Below, in pieces: positions 1-6,566 of a stretch of DNA of 8,267 nt. Below the pieces are notes generated by a model. The model was not told the origin of the DNA, did no database searches, and saw only the letters and a program-made list of their open reading frames with translations. The stretch is from Microbacteriaceae bacterium (GTDB lineage: Bacteria; Actinomycetota; Actinomycetes; Actinomycetales; Microbacteriaceae), in assembly GCA_016463265.1 (NCBI GenBank), contig JAEMRP010000021.1, positions 1 to 8,267 on the forward strand, given 5' to 3'. Each line of letters starts with the position of its first letter. Position 1 is the stretch's first letter. Position numbers and translations under genes: made by a program.

Positions 1-187
1 GTTCCTCGACCATGTGGGTTCGATCGCCCGATTCGACGGCGTCGATGAATTCGTGGCTCTCTTCGATCAAGTACTTGAGCAGCGACTCGTGTGTCTGTTC
101 GCGGTCCCACGCGCAGCCGTCCTCGCCGCGCAATCTCGCCATCACGGCAATCAGAGCGTCAAGTTCGGGGAGGGTGGAGTCACTCAT
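1..187 (-). CDS. mazG: MazG-family nucleoside triphosphate pyrophosphohydrolase, N-terminal part
   Basis: The first 62 residues are present; the rest lies beyond the left window edge. MazG proteins are cytosolic, Mg-dependent enzymes that hydrolyse (d)NTPs to NMP and pyrophosphate, limiting aberrant nucleotides and, in some bacteria, modulating ppGpp. Visible family signatures are the Cys-Ala-Trp-Asp...Gln-Thr-His-x-Ser-Leu block (residues 25-36; usually CPWD, here Pro is replaced by Ala) and the start of the metal-binding EExxE motif (E42, E43, E46). The second half of that motif (ExxD) is not in view. The ATG at 187-185 overlaps the mfd stop codon as ATGA, and only a weak GGTGA lies upstream inside mfd, so translation is probably coupled to mfd. 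Family membership is secure; substrate preference and full length cannot be judged. Confidence 0.93.
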   Translation of the reverse strand, partial: MSDSTLPELDALIAVMARLRGEDGCAWDREQTHESLLKYLIEESHEFIDAVESGDRTHMVEE

Positions 188-3100
188 GTGGTTTCACCAT
201 AGATGGCGTCAACGAGGTCGCGCACCCACTCGATGAGGTCGTCGCCCTCGCGCGTCGACATTGGGATAAGCGCGGCCGACATCGCCTGAACGTATCGAGC
301 ACCCGAATACAGCCTAACGAGCCGCGCTTGCCGGGAATCAAGAAGTTCGGGCCCGACGATTCGCAGGTTGGGTCCGGCGGGGATGAGTTCGGTGATGCCG
401 AGTTCGGCAATCTGACGTCGAAGCCGTGAGACGTTGGCCAACGTGAGCACTTGCGCGGGTGGCTCGCCGTAACGGTCACGCATCTCGTCGAGTTCGGTGT
501 CGATCGCATCGACGGCGGCCGTCGGGAACGACGCGGCGGAAAGCTTTTGGTACGCCTCGAGTCGCAGGCGTTCGCTCTCGATGTAGTCCTCGGGGATTCG
601 CGCATCGACAGGAATCTCGAGTCGCAGGTCATTCGACTCGGGCGCAGCCTCGCCCTTGAATTCGCCAATCGCTTCGGAAATCATCCGCAGATACAGGTCG
701 AAACCAACACCGGCGATGTGACCAGCCTGTTCGCCACCGAGCAGGTTGCCGGCTCCGCGCAGTTCGAGGTCCTTCAGCGCAATCGCCATTCCCCCACCGA
801 GGTCCGAGTTCTGGGCGATGGTCTTCAATCGCTCGTAGGCGGTTTCGCTCAGTTCGTGGTCGCGGTCATAGAGGAAGTAGGCATAGGCCCGTTCGCGTGA
901 GCGGCCGACGCGGCCGCGCAATTGGTGCAATTGGCTCAGCCCGTATTTGTCGGCGCGGTCGATGATGAGCGTGTTCGCGTTGGGGATGTCGAGTCCCGTC
1001 TCGACAATCGTCGTCGACACGAGCACATCAAATCGGCGTTCCCAGAAATCGACCATTACTTTTTCGAGTGCCGCCTCCGGCATCTTCCCGTGGGCGATGG
1101 CGATGCGTGCGTCGGGAACGAGTTCGGCGAGTTTCGCGGCGACCCCCGGAATCGTCGACACGCGATTGTGCACGTAGAACACCTGTCCCTCGCGCAACAA
1201 TTCGCGTTTGATGGCGGCGGCGACCTGTTCGTCCGAATACTGACCGACATAGGTGAGGACGGGGTGGCGTTCCTCGGGCGGGGTCGCCAACGTCGACATC
1301 TCGCGAATTCCCGCAATCGCCATCTCGAGCGTTCGCGGAATCGGGGTCGCGCTCATCGACAACACGTCGACGTTCGTCTTCAGTTGTTTCAGCGTCTCTT
1401 TGTGTTCGACGCCGAAACGCTGCTCCTCGTCGATGACAACGAGCCCGAGGTCTTTGAACGAGATACCTTTCGACAACAGTCGATGCGTTCCAATGACAAC
1501 ATCAACCGAGCCATCAGCGAGCGACGCAAGCGTGTGTTTCGCCTCGGCGTCGGTCTGGAACCTCGACAGCGGTGCGAGCGTGACGGGGAACCCGGCGAAT
1601 CGTTCGCGGAACGTCTCGATGTGCTGTCGAACCAGCAGGGTCGTTGGCGCAATGATTGCGACCTGCTTGCCCGCCATGACCGCCTTGAACGCAGCGCGAA
1701 CCGCGACCTCGGTCTTTCCGAACCCGACGTCGCCAGCCAGAAGGCGGTCCATCGGAATTTCGCTCTCCATGTCGGCTTTGACCTCGTCGATCGTCGTCAA
1801 CTGGTCGGGGGTCTCGTGATACGGGAACGCGTCCTCGAGTTCGCGCTGCCACGGGGTGTCGGGCGGGAACGCGAATCCGCGGCTCGCTGCTCGGGCCGCA
1901 TACAACTTGACGAGCCCGACCGCGATGTCGCGAACGGCCTTCCGCGCACGACCCTTCGTCGACGACCAATCCGACCCGCCCATCTTGGACAGGCTCGGGT
2001 CTTCCCCGCCGACGTACCTCGACACAAGCCCCAACTGATCGGTCGGAACGTATAACTTGTCGCCGGGGAAGCCGCGCTTGCTCGGCGCGTATTCCAAAAC
2101 GAGGTATTCGCGCAGGGCTTTTTGTTTCGTCTTGGCCGAGATAACAATTTCGCGCTCAACGAGCGCGAGAAACTTTCCGATTCCGTGCGTTTCGTGAACG
2201 ACGAAGTCGCCCTTCGTTAACTGAAGCGGGTCGACCGTGGCTTTCCGTTTCGACGCGAGTCGAGTCGTATCGCGGCTGCCCCGCGTCTCGCGGCGACCAA
2301 AGAATTCCGTTTCGCCCATGACCGTCAGCGACGCGGCGGATATCTCGACACCATGGTCAACGGTCCCCTGCACCAAATAGGCGACTCCCGTTTCGGGGTT
2401 GTCGGGCACGAATTCGACGGGTCGAGCAGCAAGACCCGCCTCTGCGAGTAGGTCACCGGCGCGTTCGAGCGTTCCATGACCGGCGGCGACGACAATGACA
2501 ATCCCCTTCGCCGCGAGCCTCTCGCCAACAAAATTCACGGCGCCATCGGGGTCGCCGATGAACGACGGGATCGGCTTGGATTCAACCCGCTCCTCGAGCC
2601 CCGAGTTCAGCGCCGTCATCGTGAAATAGTCGCGGCGGGCGACATCGGCGCGGAACTGGTCGAACTCGACGAAATCGGCCTTGTCCACATTGATCGGCAC
2701 AACACCGCCGTCCCCCACCTGGTTCCAGGCGGCGGCGAGGAATTCTTGGTTCGTGATGCGAAGGCTCTCGGCGCGGGCGCGGACCCGGTCGGGCCCGACC
2801 ACGATGACGGTGGACGTCTCGGGGAAATAGTCCATCAGAGGCACGACCTCGTCGACAAGAACCGGCAAGAGCGACTCCATGCCAATCACGCCGATGCCCT
2901 CGGCGATGGGCTCGGCCATCGACCGCAGCGCCGGAATCGTGTCAGCAAGTTTCCGCGCCTTGGCGCGCACGTCGGCGGTCAAAGCAATCTCGCGAACCGG
3001 AGTGATCTCCACCGATTTCACTAACCCAAGCGAACGCTGATCGGACACCGCGAACTCGCGGATTTCGTCGATGTCGTCACCAAAGAAATCGACGCGAACG

Positions 3101-3642
3101 GGGTGGGCGGCGAGCGGCGGGAAGACGTCGAGGATTCCGCCTCGCAGTGCAACCTCACCTCGGCGCGACACGAGGTCGACACGTTGATAACCCAGTTCGA
3201 CGAGCGACCGCGACACCTCGAGCAGGTCGCGCCGTTCCCCGACAGAAATCGCGAAGAGTGGCCGGTCGGCAAGGTCAGCGGCGAGTGGCTGCAGCGCCGC
3301 CCGAACGCTCGCAATGATGACGAGGCTCTCGATGCCGTTCCAGGCGCGAAGTGCTCGCAGCGTCGCAATTCGGTTCGCGACCGTTTCGCTCGACGGGCTC
3401 AGACGTTCGTGCGGCAGGGTCTCCCACGACGGGAAAATGAGCGACCGAACGCCCCACGTTGCCAGAGACTCCGACATCGCCTGGGCTTCGTTGCCCGTCG
3501 CGGTGACAAGCAAGACGAGTTTTGGCTCGCGGCACATCGCGGCGATCAGGGGGGCGCGGGCGCCGTCTTCGAGCGATAGTGCCGGGCCTCGAAGTTGGTT
3601 CGCGGCATCCGCCAACACCGATGCCACTCCCCGAAGACTCAC
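184..3642 (-). CDS. mfd: Transcription-repair coupling factor Mfd (1152 aa)
   Basis: Mfd is a DNA translocase that binds RNA polymerase stalled at lesions, pushes it off with ATP and recruits UvrA for nucleotide excision repair. Length matches the family (E. coli 1148 aa). Domains in order: UvrB-like N-terminal module with RGGILDVF at 167-174; RNA-polymerase-interacting (CarD-like) domain from about 475, containing GDFVVHETHGIGKF at 478-491; RecG-like superfamily 2 motor with Walker A GDVGFGKT 637-644 (K643), DEEQ box 738-741, SATPIPRTL 764-772, GLD of motif V at 883-885, and QLRGRVGR 907-914; then the RGAGNLLGGEQ translocation motif; then the C-terminal autoinhibitory D7 domain from about 1010. 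All motor motifs are intact. The first possible start is GTG at 3642, directly after an in-frame TAG. GTG codons 6 and 9 are alternatives, and codon 9 has GGGGAG 8 nt upstream, so the true protein may be 1144 aa. It lies 26 nt after pth and overlaps mazG by 4 nt. Confidence 0.97.
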   Translation of the reverse strand: MSLRGVASVLADAANQLRGPALSLEDGARAPLIAAMCREPKLVLLVTATGNEAQAMSESLATWGVRSLIFPSWETLPHERLSPSSETVANRIATLRALRAWNGIESLVIIASVRAALQPLAADLADRPLFAISVGERRDLLEVSRSLVELGYQRVDLVSRRGEVALRGGILDVFPPLAAHPVRVDFFGDDIDEIREFAVSDQRSLGLVKSVEITPVREIALTADVRAKARKLADTIPALRSMAEPIAEGIGVIGMESLLPVLVDEVVPLMDYFPETSTVIVVGPDRVRARAESLRITNQEFLAAAWNQVGDGGVVPINVDKADFVEFDQFRADVARRDYFTMTALNSGLEERVESKPIPSFIGDPDGAVNFVGERLAAKGIVIVVAAGHGTLERAGDLLAEAGLAARPVEFVPDNPETGVAYLVQGTVDHGVEISAASLTVMGETEFFGRRETRGSRDTTRLASKRKATVDPLQLTKGDFVVHETHGIGKFLALVEREIVISAKTKQKALREYLVLEYAPSKRGFPGDKLYVPTDQLGLVSRYVGGEDPSLSKMGGSDWSSTKGRARKAVRDIAVGLVKLYAARAASRGFAFPPDTPWQRELEDAFPYHETPDQLTTIDEVKADMESEIPMDRLLAGDVGFGKTEVAVRAAFKAVMAGKQVAIIAPTTLLVRQHIETFRERFAGFPVTLAPLSRFQTDAEAKHTLASLADGSVDVVIGTHRLLSKGISFKDLGLVVIDEEQRFGVEHKETLKQLKTNVDVLSMSATPIPRTLEMAIAGIREMSTLATPPEERHPVLTYVGQYSDEQVAAAIKRELLREGQVFYVHNRVSTIPGVAAKLAELVPDARIAIAHGKMPEAALEKVMVDFWERRFDVLVSTTIVETGLDIPNANTLIIDRADKYGLSQLHQLRGRVGRSRERAYAYFLYDRDHELSETAYERLKTIAQNSDLGGGMAIALKDLELRGAGNLLGGEQAGHIAGVGFDLYLRMISEAIGEFKGEAAPESNDLRLEIPVDARIPEDYIESERLRLEAYQKLSAASFPTAAVDAIDTELDEMRDRYGEPPAQVLTLANVSRLRRQIAELGITELIPAGPNLRIVGPELLDSRQARLVRLYSGARYVQAMSAALIPMSTREGDDLIEWVRDLVDAIYGETT

Positions 3643-3668
3643 CTCGACAGTCTACGGCTGGGCAAAAA

Positions 3669-4247
3669 TCAGGACGGCGAGTGGTACCGCAGTTGCGCCT
3701 GCGACAGCCCCTCAAGAACGATCGACTCGACGGCACCCGCCGCATCGGCGATGAGGTTCGGAAGGGTTTCGCGTTCGACCTTGGTGAAGGGTTCAAGGAC
3801 GTGCACCGCCGTATCCTTCTGTCCTGACGGGCGACCGACGCCGACGCGAACGCGCAGGAAATCCGCACCGATGTGGTCGATGGTCGAACGAACGCCGTTT
3901 TGGCCGCCGTGACCGCCGCCCGCCTTGATTCGAACGGTGTCGAAGGCCAGGTCGATGTCGTCGTGAATCACGATGACGTGATCGGGGTCAATGCCAAAAA
4001 ACTTCGCGAGTTGCCCGATGGGGCCACCCGACACGTTCATGAAACACATCAGCGTCGCGAGGATGACCCGGTCGGTGCCGGGTCGAAAACGCCCCTCGGC
4101 GACCATCGCGATGGACTTGTGCCGCTTCGCCTTCTCGCCGATTTGATCCGCGAGGCTGTCGATCACGCGGTGACCGACGGAATGGCGATGCGCGGCGTAG
4201 TCAGGCCCGGGATTCCCAAGCCCGACTACGAGCCACGCATCGGTCAT
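3669..4247 (-). CDS. pth: Peptidyl-tRNA hydrolase Pth (192 aa)
   Basis: Pth cleaves the ester bond of peptidyl-tRNAs that drop off ribosomes, recycling tRNA; it is a cytosolic, normally essential enzyme. Length is typical. The N-terminal VGLGNPGPDY...RH signature carries N12 and catalytic H22; MNVSG carries N71; HDDIDL carries the catalytic Asp D96; GGGHGGQNG carries N117; GVGRP follows at 136-140. Two cleft positions differ from the usual family residues: the Asn after the catalytic His is Ser (S23), and the His before N117 is Gln (Q116). The segment before MN reads TLMCF where Lys-Pro is common in actinobacterial homologues. The core catalytic set is retained, so activity is likely. The gene starts 2 nt after the rplY stop (TAA-TC-ATG) and has no Shine-Dalgarno sequence close to its ATG; the nearest purine run, GAAGG, is about 16 nt away. 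Termination-reinitiation from rplY is therefore likely. Confidence 0.96.
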   Translation of the reverse strand: MTDAWLVVGLGNPGPDYAAHRHSVGHRVIDSLADQIGEKAKRHKSIAMVAEGRFRPGTDRVILATLMCFMNVSGGPIGQLAKFFGIDPDHVIVIHDDIDLAFDTVRIKAGGGHGGQNGVRSTIDHIGADFLRVRVGVGRPSGQKDTAVHVLEPFTKVERETLPNLIADAAGAVESIVLEGLSQAQLRYHSPS

Positions 4248-4249
4248 GA

Positions 4250-4864
4250 TTATTCGGCAGCGCCTTCAGCGGCCGGTGCGGCCTCGGCGACAACGGGTGC
4301 AGCCTCGGTGCCGAGCGACTCGGCGCTCGGAACAGCCTGGATGGCAACGATGATCGCCTCGGGGTCGAGGTGTAGTTTGACTCCGGCGGGAAGAGCGACG
4401 TCTTTCGCCGAGATGTGCGTGTGTTCGAGCATTCCGGTGACGTCGACCTCGAGGTGCTCGGGGATCTGCGTCGCTTCGGCCTCGACCTGGATGGTCTGGT
4501 GCTCGAGCATCGCAACGGTTCCGGGGAACGGGTGCCCGATAACTGCCACGGGGATGTTGACCGTAACGGTCTCGCCCTTCTTGACGATGACGAGGTCGAC
4601 GTGCTCGATGACCTGACGGACGTAGTCCTTCTGGACGTCCTTCACGAGAACGAGTTCCTTCTTACCGTTCACGTCGAGGTCGATGAGCACGTTCTTGTGA
4701 CGGACGAGGAGGCTCAGTTCGTGTGCGTTGACCATCACGTGACGCGGGTCTTCGCCGTGTCCGTAGATGACCGCGGGGACGTTTCCGAGTGCGCGAAGCT
4801 TCCGCGCCGCGCCTTTACCGAAGGACGCGCGTTCTTCGCCCTTGAGTGCAAATTGTTCAGCCAT
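4250..4864 (-). CDS. rplY: 50S ribosomal protein L25 / general stress protein Ctc (204 aa)
   Basis: This is the two-domain (TL5/Ctc) form of L25, which binds 5S rRNA in the central protuberance of the 50S subunit. Residues 1 to about 93 form the 5S-binding domain, with the family block RKLRALGNVPAVIYGHGEDP at 21-40 and DVQKDYVRQVIEHVDLV at 76-92. Residues 94 to about 178 form the C-terminal beta domain. From about 183 an Ala/Glu/Pro-rich acidic tail follows, as in many actinobacterial homologues, and is probably disordered. The ATG is well supported by GAAAGG 7 nt upstream. It is the first gene of the leftward operon with pth, mfd and mazG, a pairing (L25 with Pth) that is widespread in bacteria. 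In Bacillus subtilis the homologue Ctc is induced by general stress; nothing here shows whether that holds in this organism. Confidence 0.96.
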   Translation of the reverse strand: MAEQFALKGEERASFGKGAARKLRALGNVPAVIYGHGEDPRHVMVNAHELSLLVRHKNVLIDLDVNGKKELVLVKDVQKDYVRQVIEHVDLVIVKKGETVTVNIPVAVIGHPFPGTVAMLEHQTIQVEAEATQIPEHLEVDVTGMLEHTHISAKDVALPAGVKLHLDPEAIIVAIQAVPSAESLGTEAAPVVAEAAPAAEGAAE

Positions 4865-4871
4865 GATGGTG

Positions 4872-4877
4872 CCTTTC
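4872..4877 (-). promoter_or_regulatory. Ribosome binding site of rplY
   Basis: GAAAGG on the minus strand lies 7 nt before the rplY ATG, a good spacing for pairing with the 16S rRNA 3' end. It is the clearest Shine-Dalgarno site in the operon and settles the rplY start. Confidence 0.8.
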
Positions 4878-4879
4878 GC

Positions 4880-4893
4880 GGGGTGGTGACCCC
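4880..4893 (-). promoter_or_regulatory. Small hairpin in the rplY leader, next to the RBS
   Basis: GGGGT-CACC-ACCCC on the minus strand forms a perfect 5-bp, G/C-rich stem with a 4-nt loop. Its 3' arm ends 2 nt upstream of the GAAAGG ribosome binding site. The position could affect ribosome access, or allow L25 autoregulation, but both ideas are inference. A second weak stem (ACGC/GCGT, 4914-4926) lies further up the same leader. Confidence 0.35.
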
Positions 4894-4961
4894 TGGTTGG
4901 TGTTTCAACTCGAACGCCCGAAGCGTGAGGAGGACCAAGGTCGACCCACCGCGTCGATCAC

Positions 4962-4975
4962 GGATTCGTAAATCC
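4962..4975. repeat. Inverted repeat, 5-bp arms
   Basis: GGATT-CGTA-AATCC has perfect 5-bp arms around 4 nt. It lies in the divergent rplY/gnd intergenic region, 4 nt from the next dyad. Short enough to be chance alone, it is listed because three dyads line up here. Confidence 0.4.
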
Positions 4976-4979
4976 CTCG

Positions 4980-4990
4980 CCGAAGTTCGG
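4980..4990. repeat. Palindrome CCGAA-G-TTCGG
   Basis: Perfect 5-bp arms around a single central base, the same odd-centred design as the larger palindrome that begins 3 nt further on. It could be part of the same control region. Alone it would be weak evidence. Confidence 0.45.
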
Positions 4991-4993
4991 TTT

Positions 4994-5012
4994 CAGCCTA
5001 TCGGATAGGCTG
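4994..5012. promoter_or_regulatory. Perfect 19-bp palindrome, candidate operator for gnd and/or rplY
   Basis: CAGCCTATC-G-GATAGGCTG has perfect 9-bp arms around one central base. It lies 50 bp before the gnd ATG and 129 bp before the rplY ATG. Neither strand has a T-tract after it, which argues against a terminator. By its symmetry it shows TAGGCT, a TANNNT-type -10 hexamer, on both strands, so it could cover one or two divergent promoters. I do not recognise the motif as that of a known regulator. Confidence 0.6.
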
Positions 5013-5016
5013 GGAA

Positions 5017-5045
5017 TTGATTTCCACGCGTTTTCTCTCTGGATT
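5017..5045 (+). promoter_or_regulatory. Weak candidate gnd promoter
   Basis: TTGATT (5017-5022; four of six matches to TTGACA) is followed after 17 bp by TGGATT (5040-5045; only three matches to TATAAT). This would start transcription about 11 nt before gnd, with the 19-bp palindrome just upstream of the -35 box. An alternative -10 is TAGGCT at 5006-5011 inside the palindrome, without a convincing -35. Confidence 0.25.
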
Positions 5046-5053
5046 TCTCGAAC

Positions 5054-5057
5054 GGAG
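5054..5057 (+). promoter_or_regulatory. Ribosome binding site of gnd
   Basis: GGAG lies 5 nt before the gnd ATG at 5063, which supports that start. Confidence 0.65.
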
Positions 5058-5062
5058 TGTGA

Positions 5063-6502
5063 ATGTCTCAGGCCAACATCGGTGTCGTCGGTCTCGCGGT
5101 CATGGGCTCGAATCTGGCGCGAAACCTCGCCAGTCGTGAGGGTAATCGCGTCGCGGTCTACAACCGTTCGTGGGACAAGACGGAACACCTCGTCGACGCT
5201 CACCCCGAAGCAAACTTCCTGCCGGCCAAGACGGTTCAAGAATTCGCGGCGTCACTATCCACGCCCCGCACCGCAATCATCATGGTCAAGGCGGGCGCCG
5301 GAACCGACGCGGTCATCGACCAGTTGTGTGAGGTCTTCGAGCCGGGCGACATCATCGTCGACGGCGGAAACGCTCTGTTCACCGACACGATTCGCCGTGA
5401 AAAAGCCGTGCGCGAGACGGGAATCAACTTTGTCGGCGCCGGAATCTCGGGCGGTGAAGAGGGCGCTCTCCTGGGGCCATCGATCATGCCGGGCGGTTCG
5501 GCTGAGGCCTGGGAAACGCTCGGGCCAATCTTAAGGTCGATCGCGGCGGTTGTTGACGGCGAACCCTGTGTCACTCACATCGGAACCGACGGCGCCGGCC
5601 ACTTCGTCAAGATGATTCACAACGGCATCGAATACGCCGACATGCAGCTGATTGCCGAGGCGTACGATCTCATTCGTCGCGGAACCGGCAAGTCCCCCGC
5701 CGAAATCGCCGACGTGTTCACCGAGTGGAACAAGGGGGAACTCGAGTCGTACCTCATCGAGATCACCGCCGAGGTCCTGCGCCAGGTGGACGCGTCGACG
5801 GGAAAGCCGCTTGTTGACGTGATTGTTGACGAGGCGGGTTCGAAAGGAACGGGCGTCTGGACCGTTCAGACCGCGCTGTCGCTCGGAACCCCCGTGTCGG
5901 GAATCGCCGAGGCCGTGTTCGCACGTGGCCTTTCGTCGCACGCCGATCAACGTGCGCTAGCCAACGGAATGCCTGGTCCCGACTCTTTCACCGTCAAGGA
6001 CACCGACGCGTTCATCGAGGACGTTCGGCAAGCCCTCTACGCCTCCAAAATCGTCGCCTATTCGCAGGGCTTCGACGCGATTCGCGCCGGCGCAGCCGAA
6101 TACAACTGGCACATCAACCTCGGCGAGGTCGCCCGCATCTGGCGCGGTGGTTGCATCATTCGCGCCCAGTTCCTCAACCCCATCACCGATGCGTATCGCA
6201 CCGACGAGTCCCTCGCGCTACTCATGGCCGCGCGGTACTTCGCCACTGCTGTCTCTGGCGCTCAGGCCGCATGGCGCCGGGTTGTCATCGCCGCGACCGA
6301 AGCGGGAATCCCCGCTCCCGCATTCGGATCGTCACTGTCGTACTACGACGGACTGCGTGCCGATCGTCTGCCCGCCGCCGTCATTCAAGGCCAGCGCGAC
6401 TTCTTCGGCGCGCACACCTACAAGCGCATCGACAAGCCCGGCACGTTCCACACTCAGTGGTCAGGCAATCGCACCGAGATTGCTGCGGAAGATACGCACT
6501 GA
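5063..6502 (+). CDS. gnd: 6-phosphogluconate dehydrogenase, decarboxylating (479 aa)
   Basis: Gnd oxidises 6-phosphogluconate to ribulose 5-phosphate and CO2, normally making NADPH; it is the last oxidative step of the pentose phosphate pathway, in the cytosol as a dimer. The N-terminal Rossmann domain shows GLAVMGSNLARN at 10-21 and the NRS segment (34-36) that contacts the NADP 2'-phosphate. GGN (101-103) and SGG (129-131) are substrate-pocket residues. The catalytic block GHFVKMIHNGIEYADMQ (179-195) holds K183, N187, E190 and Y191. K261 lies in DEAGSKGTG. The C-terminal tail has YYDGLRADRLPAA and QRDFFGAH, with R445 and H451 reaching the neighbouring subunit's substrate site. All expected catalytic residues are present and length matches the long (about 470-485 aa) family. 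The start is supported by GGAG 5 nt upstream. It is transcribed away from rplY. One rare codon pair, TTA-AGG, occurs at L157-R158. Confidence 0.97.
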   Translation: MSQANIGVVGLAVMGSNLARNLASREGNRVAVYNRSWDKTEHLVDAHPEANFLPAKTVQEFAASLSTPRTAIIMVKAGAGTDAVIDQLCEVFEPGDIIVDGGNALFTDTIRREKAVRETGINFVGAGISGGEEGALLGPSIMPGGSAEAWETLGPILRSIAAVVDGEPCVTHIGTDGAGHFVKMIHNGIEYADMQLIAEAYDLIRRGTGKSPAEIADVFTEWNKGELESYLIEITAEVLRQVDASTGKPLVDVIVDEAGSKGTGVWTVQTALSLGTPVSGIAEAVFARGLSSHADQRALANGMPGPDSFTVKDTDAFIEDVRQALYASKIVAYSQGFDAIRAGAAEYNWHINLGEVARIWRGGCIIRAQFLNPITDAYRTDESLALLMAARYFATAVSGAQAAWRRVVIAATEAGIPAPAFGSSLSYYDGLRADRLPAAVIQGQRDFFGAHTYKRIDKPGTFHTQWSGNRTEIAAEDTH

Positions 6503-6525
6503 AGTGGGCCAGACCACGGGCCACT
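6503..6525 (+). terminator. Possible imperfect hairpin directly after gnd
   Basis: The sequence immediately after the gnd TGA can fold as AGT-(bulged G)-GGCC paired with GGCC-ACT around an 8-nt loop. Only CATGCAATTTC follows, without a real U-tract, so it is at best a weak or factor-assisted terminator. It may separate gnd from the downstream aminotransferase, which has its own promoter-like sequence. Confidence 0.3.
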
Positions 6526-6544
6526 CATGCAATTTCACCGGACC

Positions 6545-6560
6545 TAAAATCCCATAAAGT
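6545..6560 (+). promoter_or_regulatory. Candidate -10 elements of the aminotransferase gene (possibly leaderless)
   Basis: TAAAAT (6545-6550, five of six matches to TATAAT) and TAAAGT (6555-6560, a TANNNT match) lie just before the ATG at 6567. The second ends 6 nt before the ATG, so transcription would begin at or next to the start codon. No Shine-Dalgarno motif lies in the last 20 nt. The first hexamer would give a leader of about 10 nt. No clear -35 box is seen for either. Confidence 0.45.
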
Positions 6561-6566
6561 AGTGGC

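Noticed and set aside
922..2055. 377-codon open frame on the plus strand opposite mfd
   Set aside because: Also in exact antisense register, here with mfd. Its translation is Arg/Asp-rich low-complexity text, and the minus strand encodes the conserved Mfd motor.
4927..4934. GAGGAGGA on the plus strand, a textbook-strength Shine-Dalgarno sequence
   Set aside because: No ATG, GTG or TTG lies at a useful distance downstream, and no coding sequence follows. On the minus strand it reads as a CCTCCT-like stretch in the rplY leader, but I found no matching partner near the GAAAGG site to support a switch.
3873..5008. Plus-strand open frames of 247 and 197 codons opposite pth and rplY
   Set aside because: Same in-register shadow effect; no domain, and the minus-strand genes are firmly identified.
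4994..5012. The 19-bp palindrome as a rho-independent terminator
   Set aside because: No T-tract follows on either strand, and it lies upstream of both divergent genes rather than after one.
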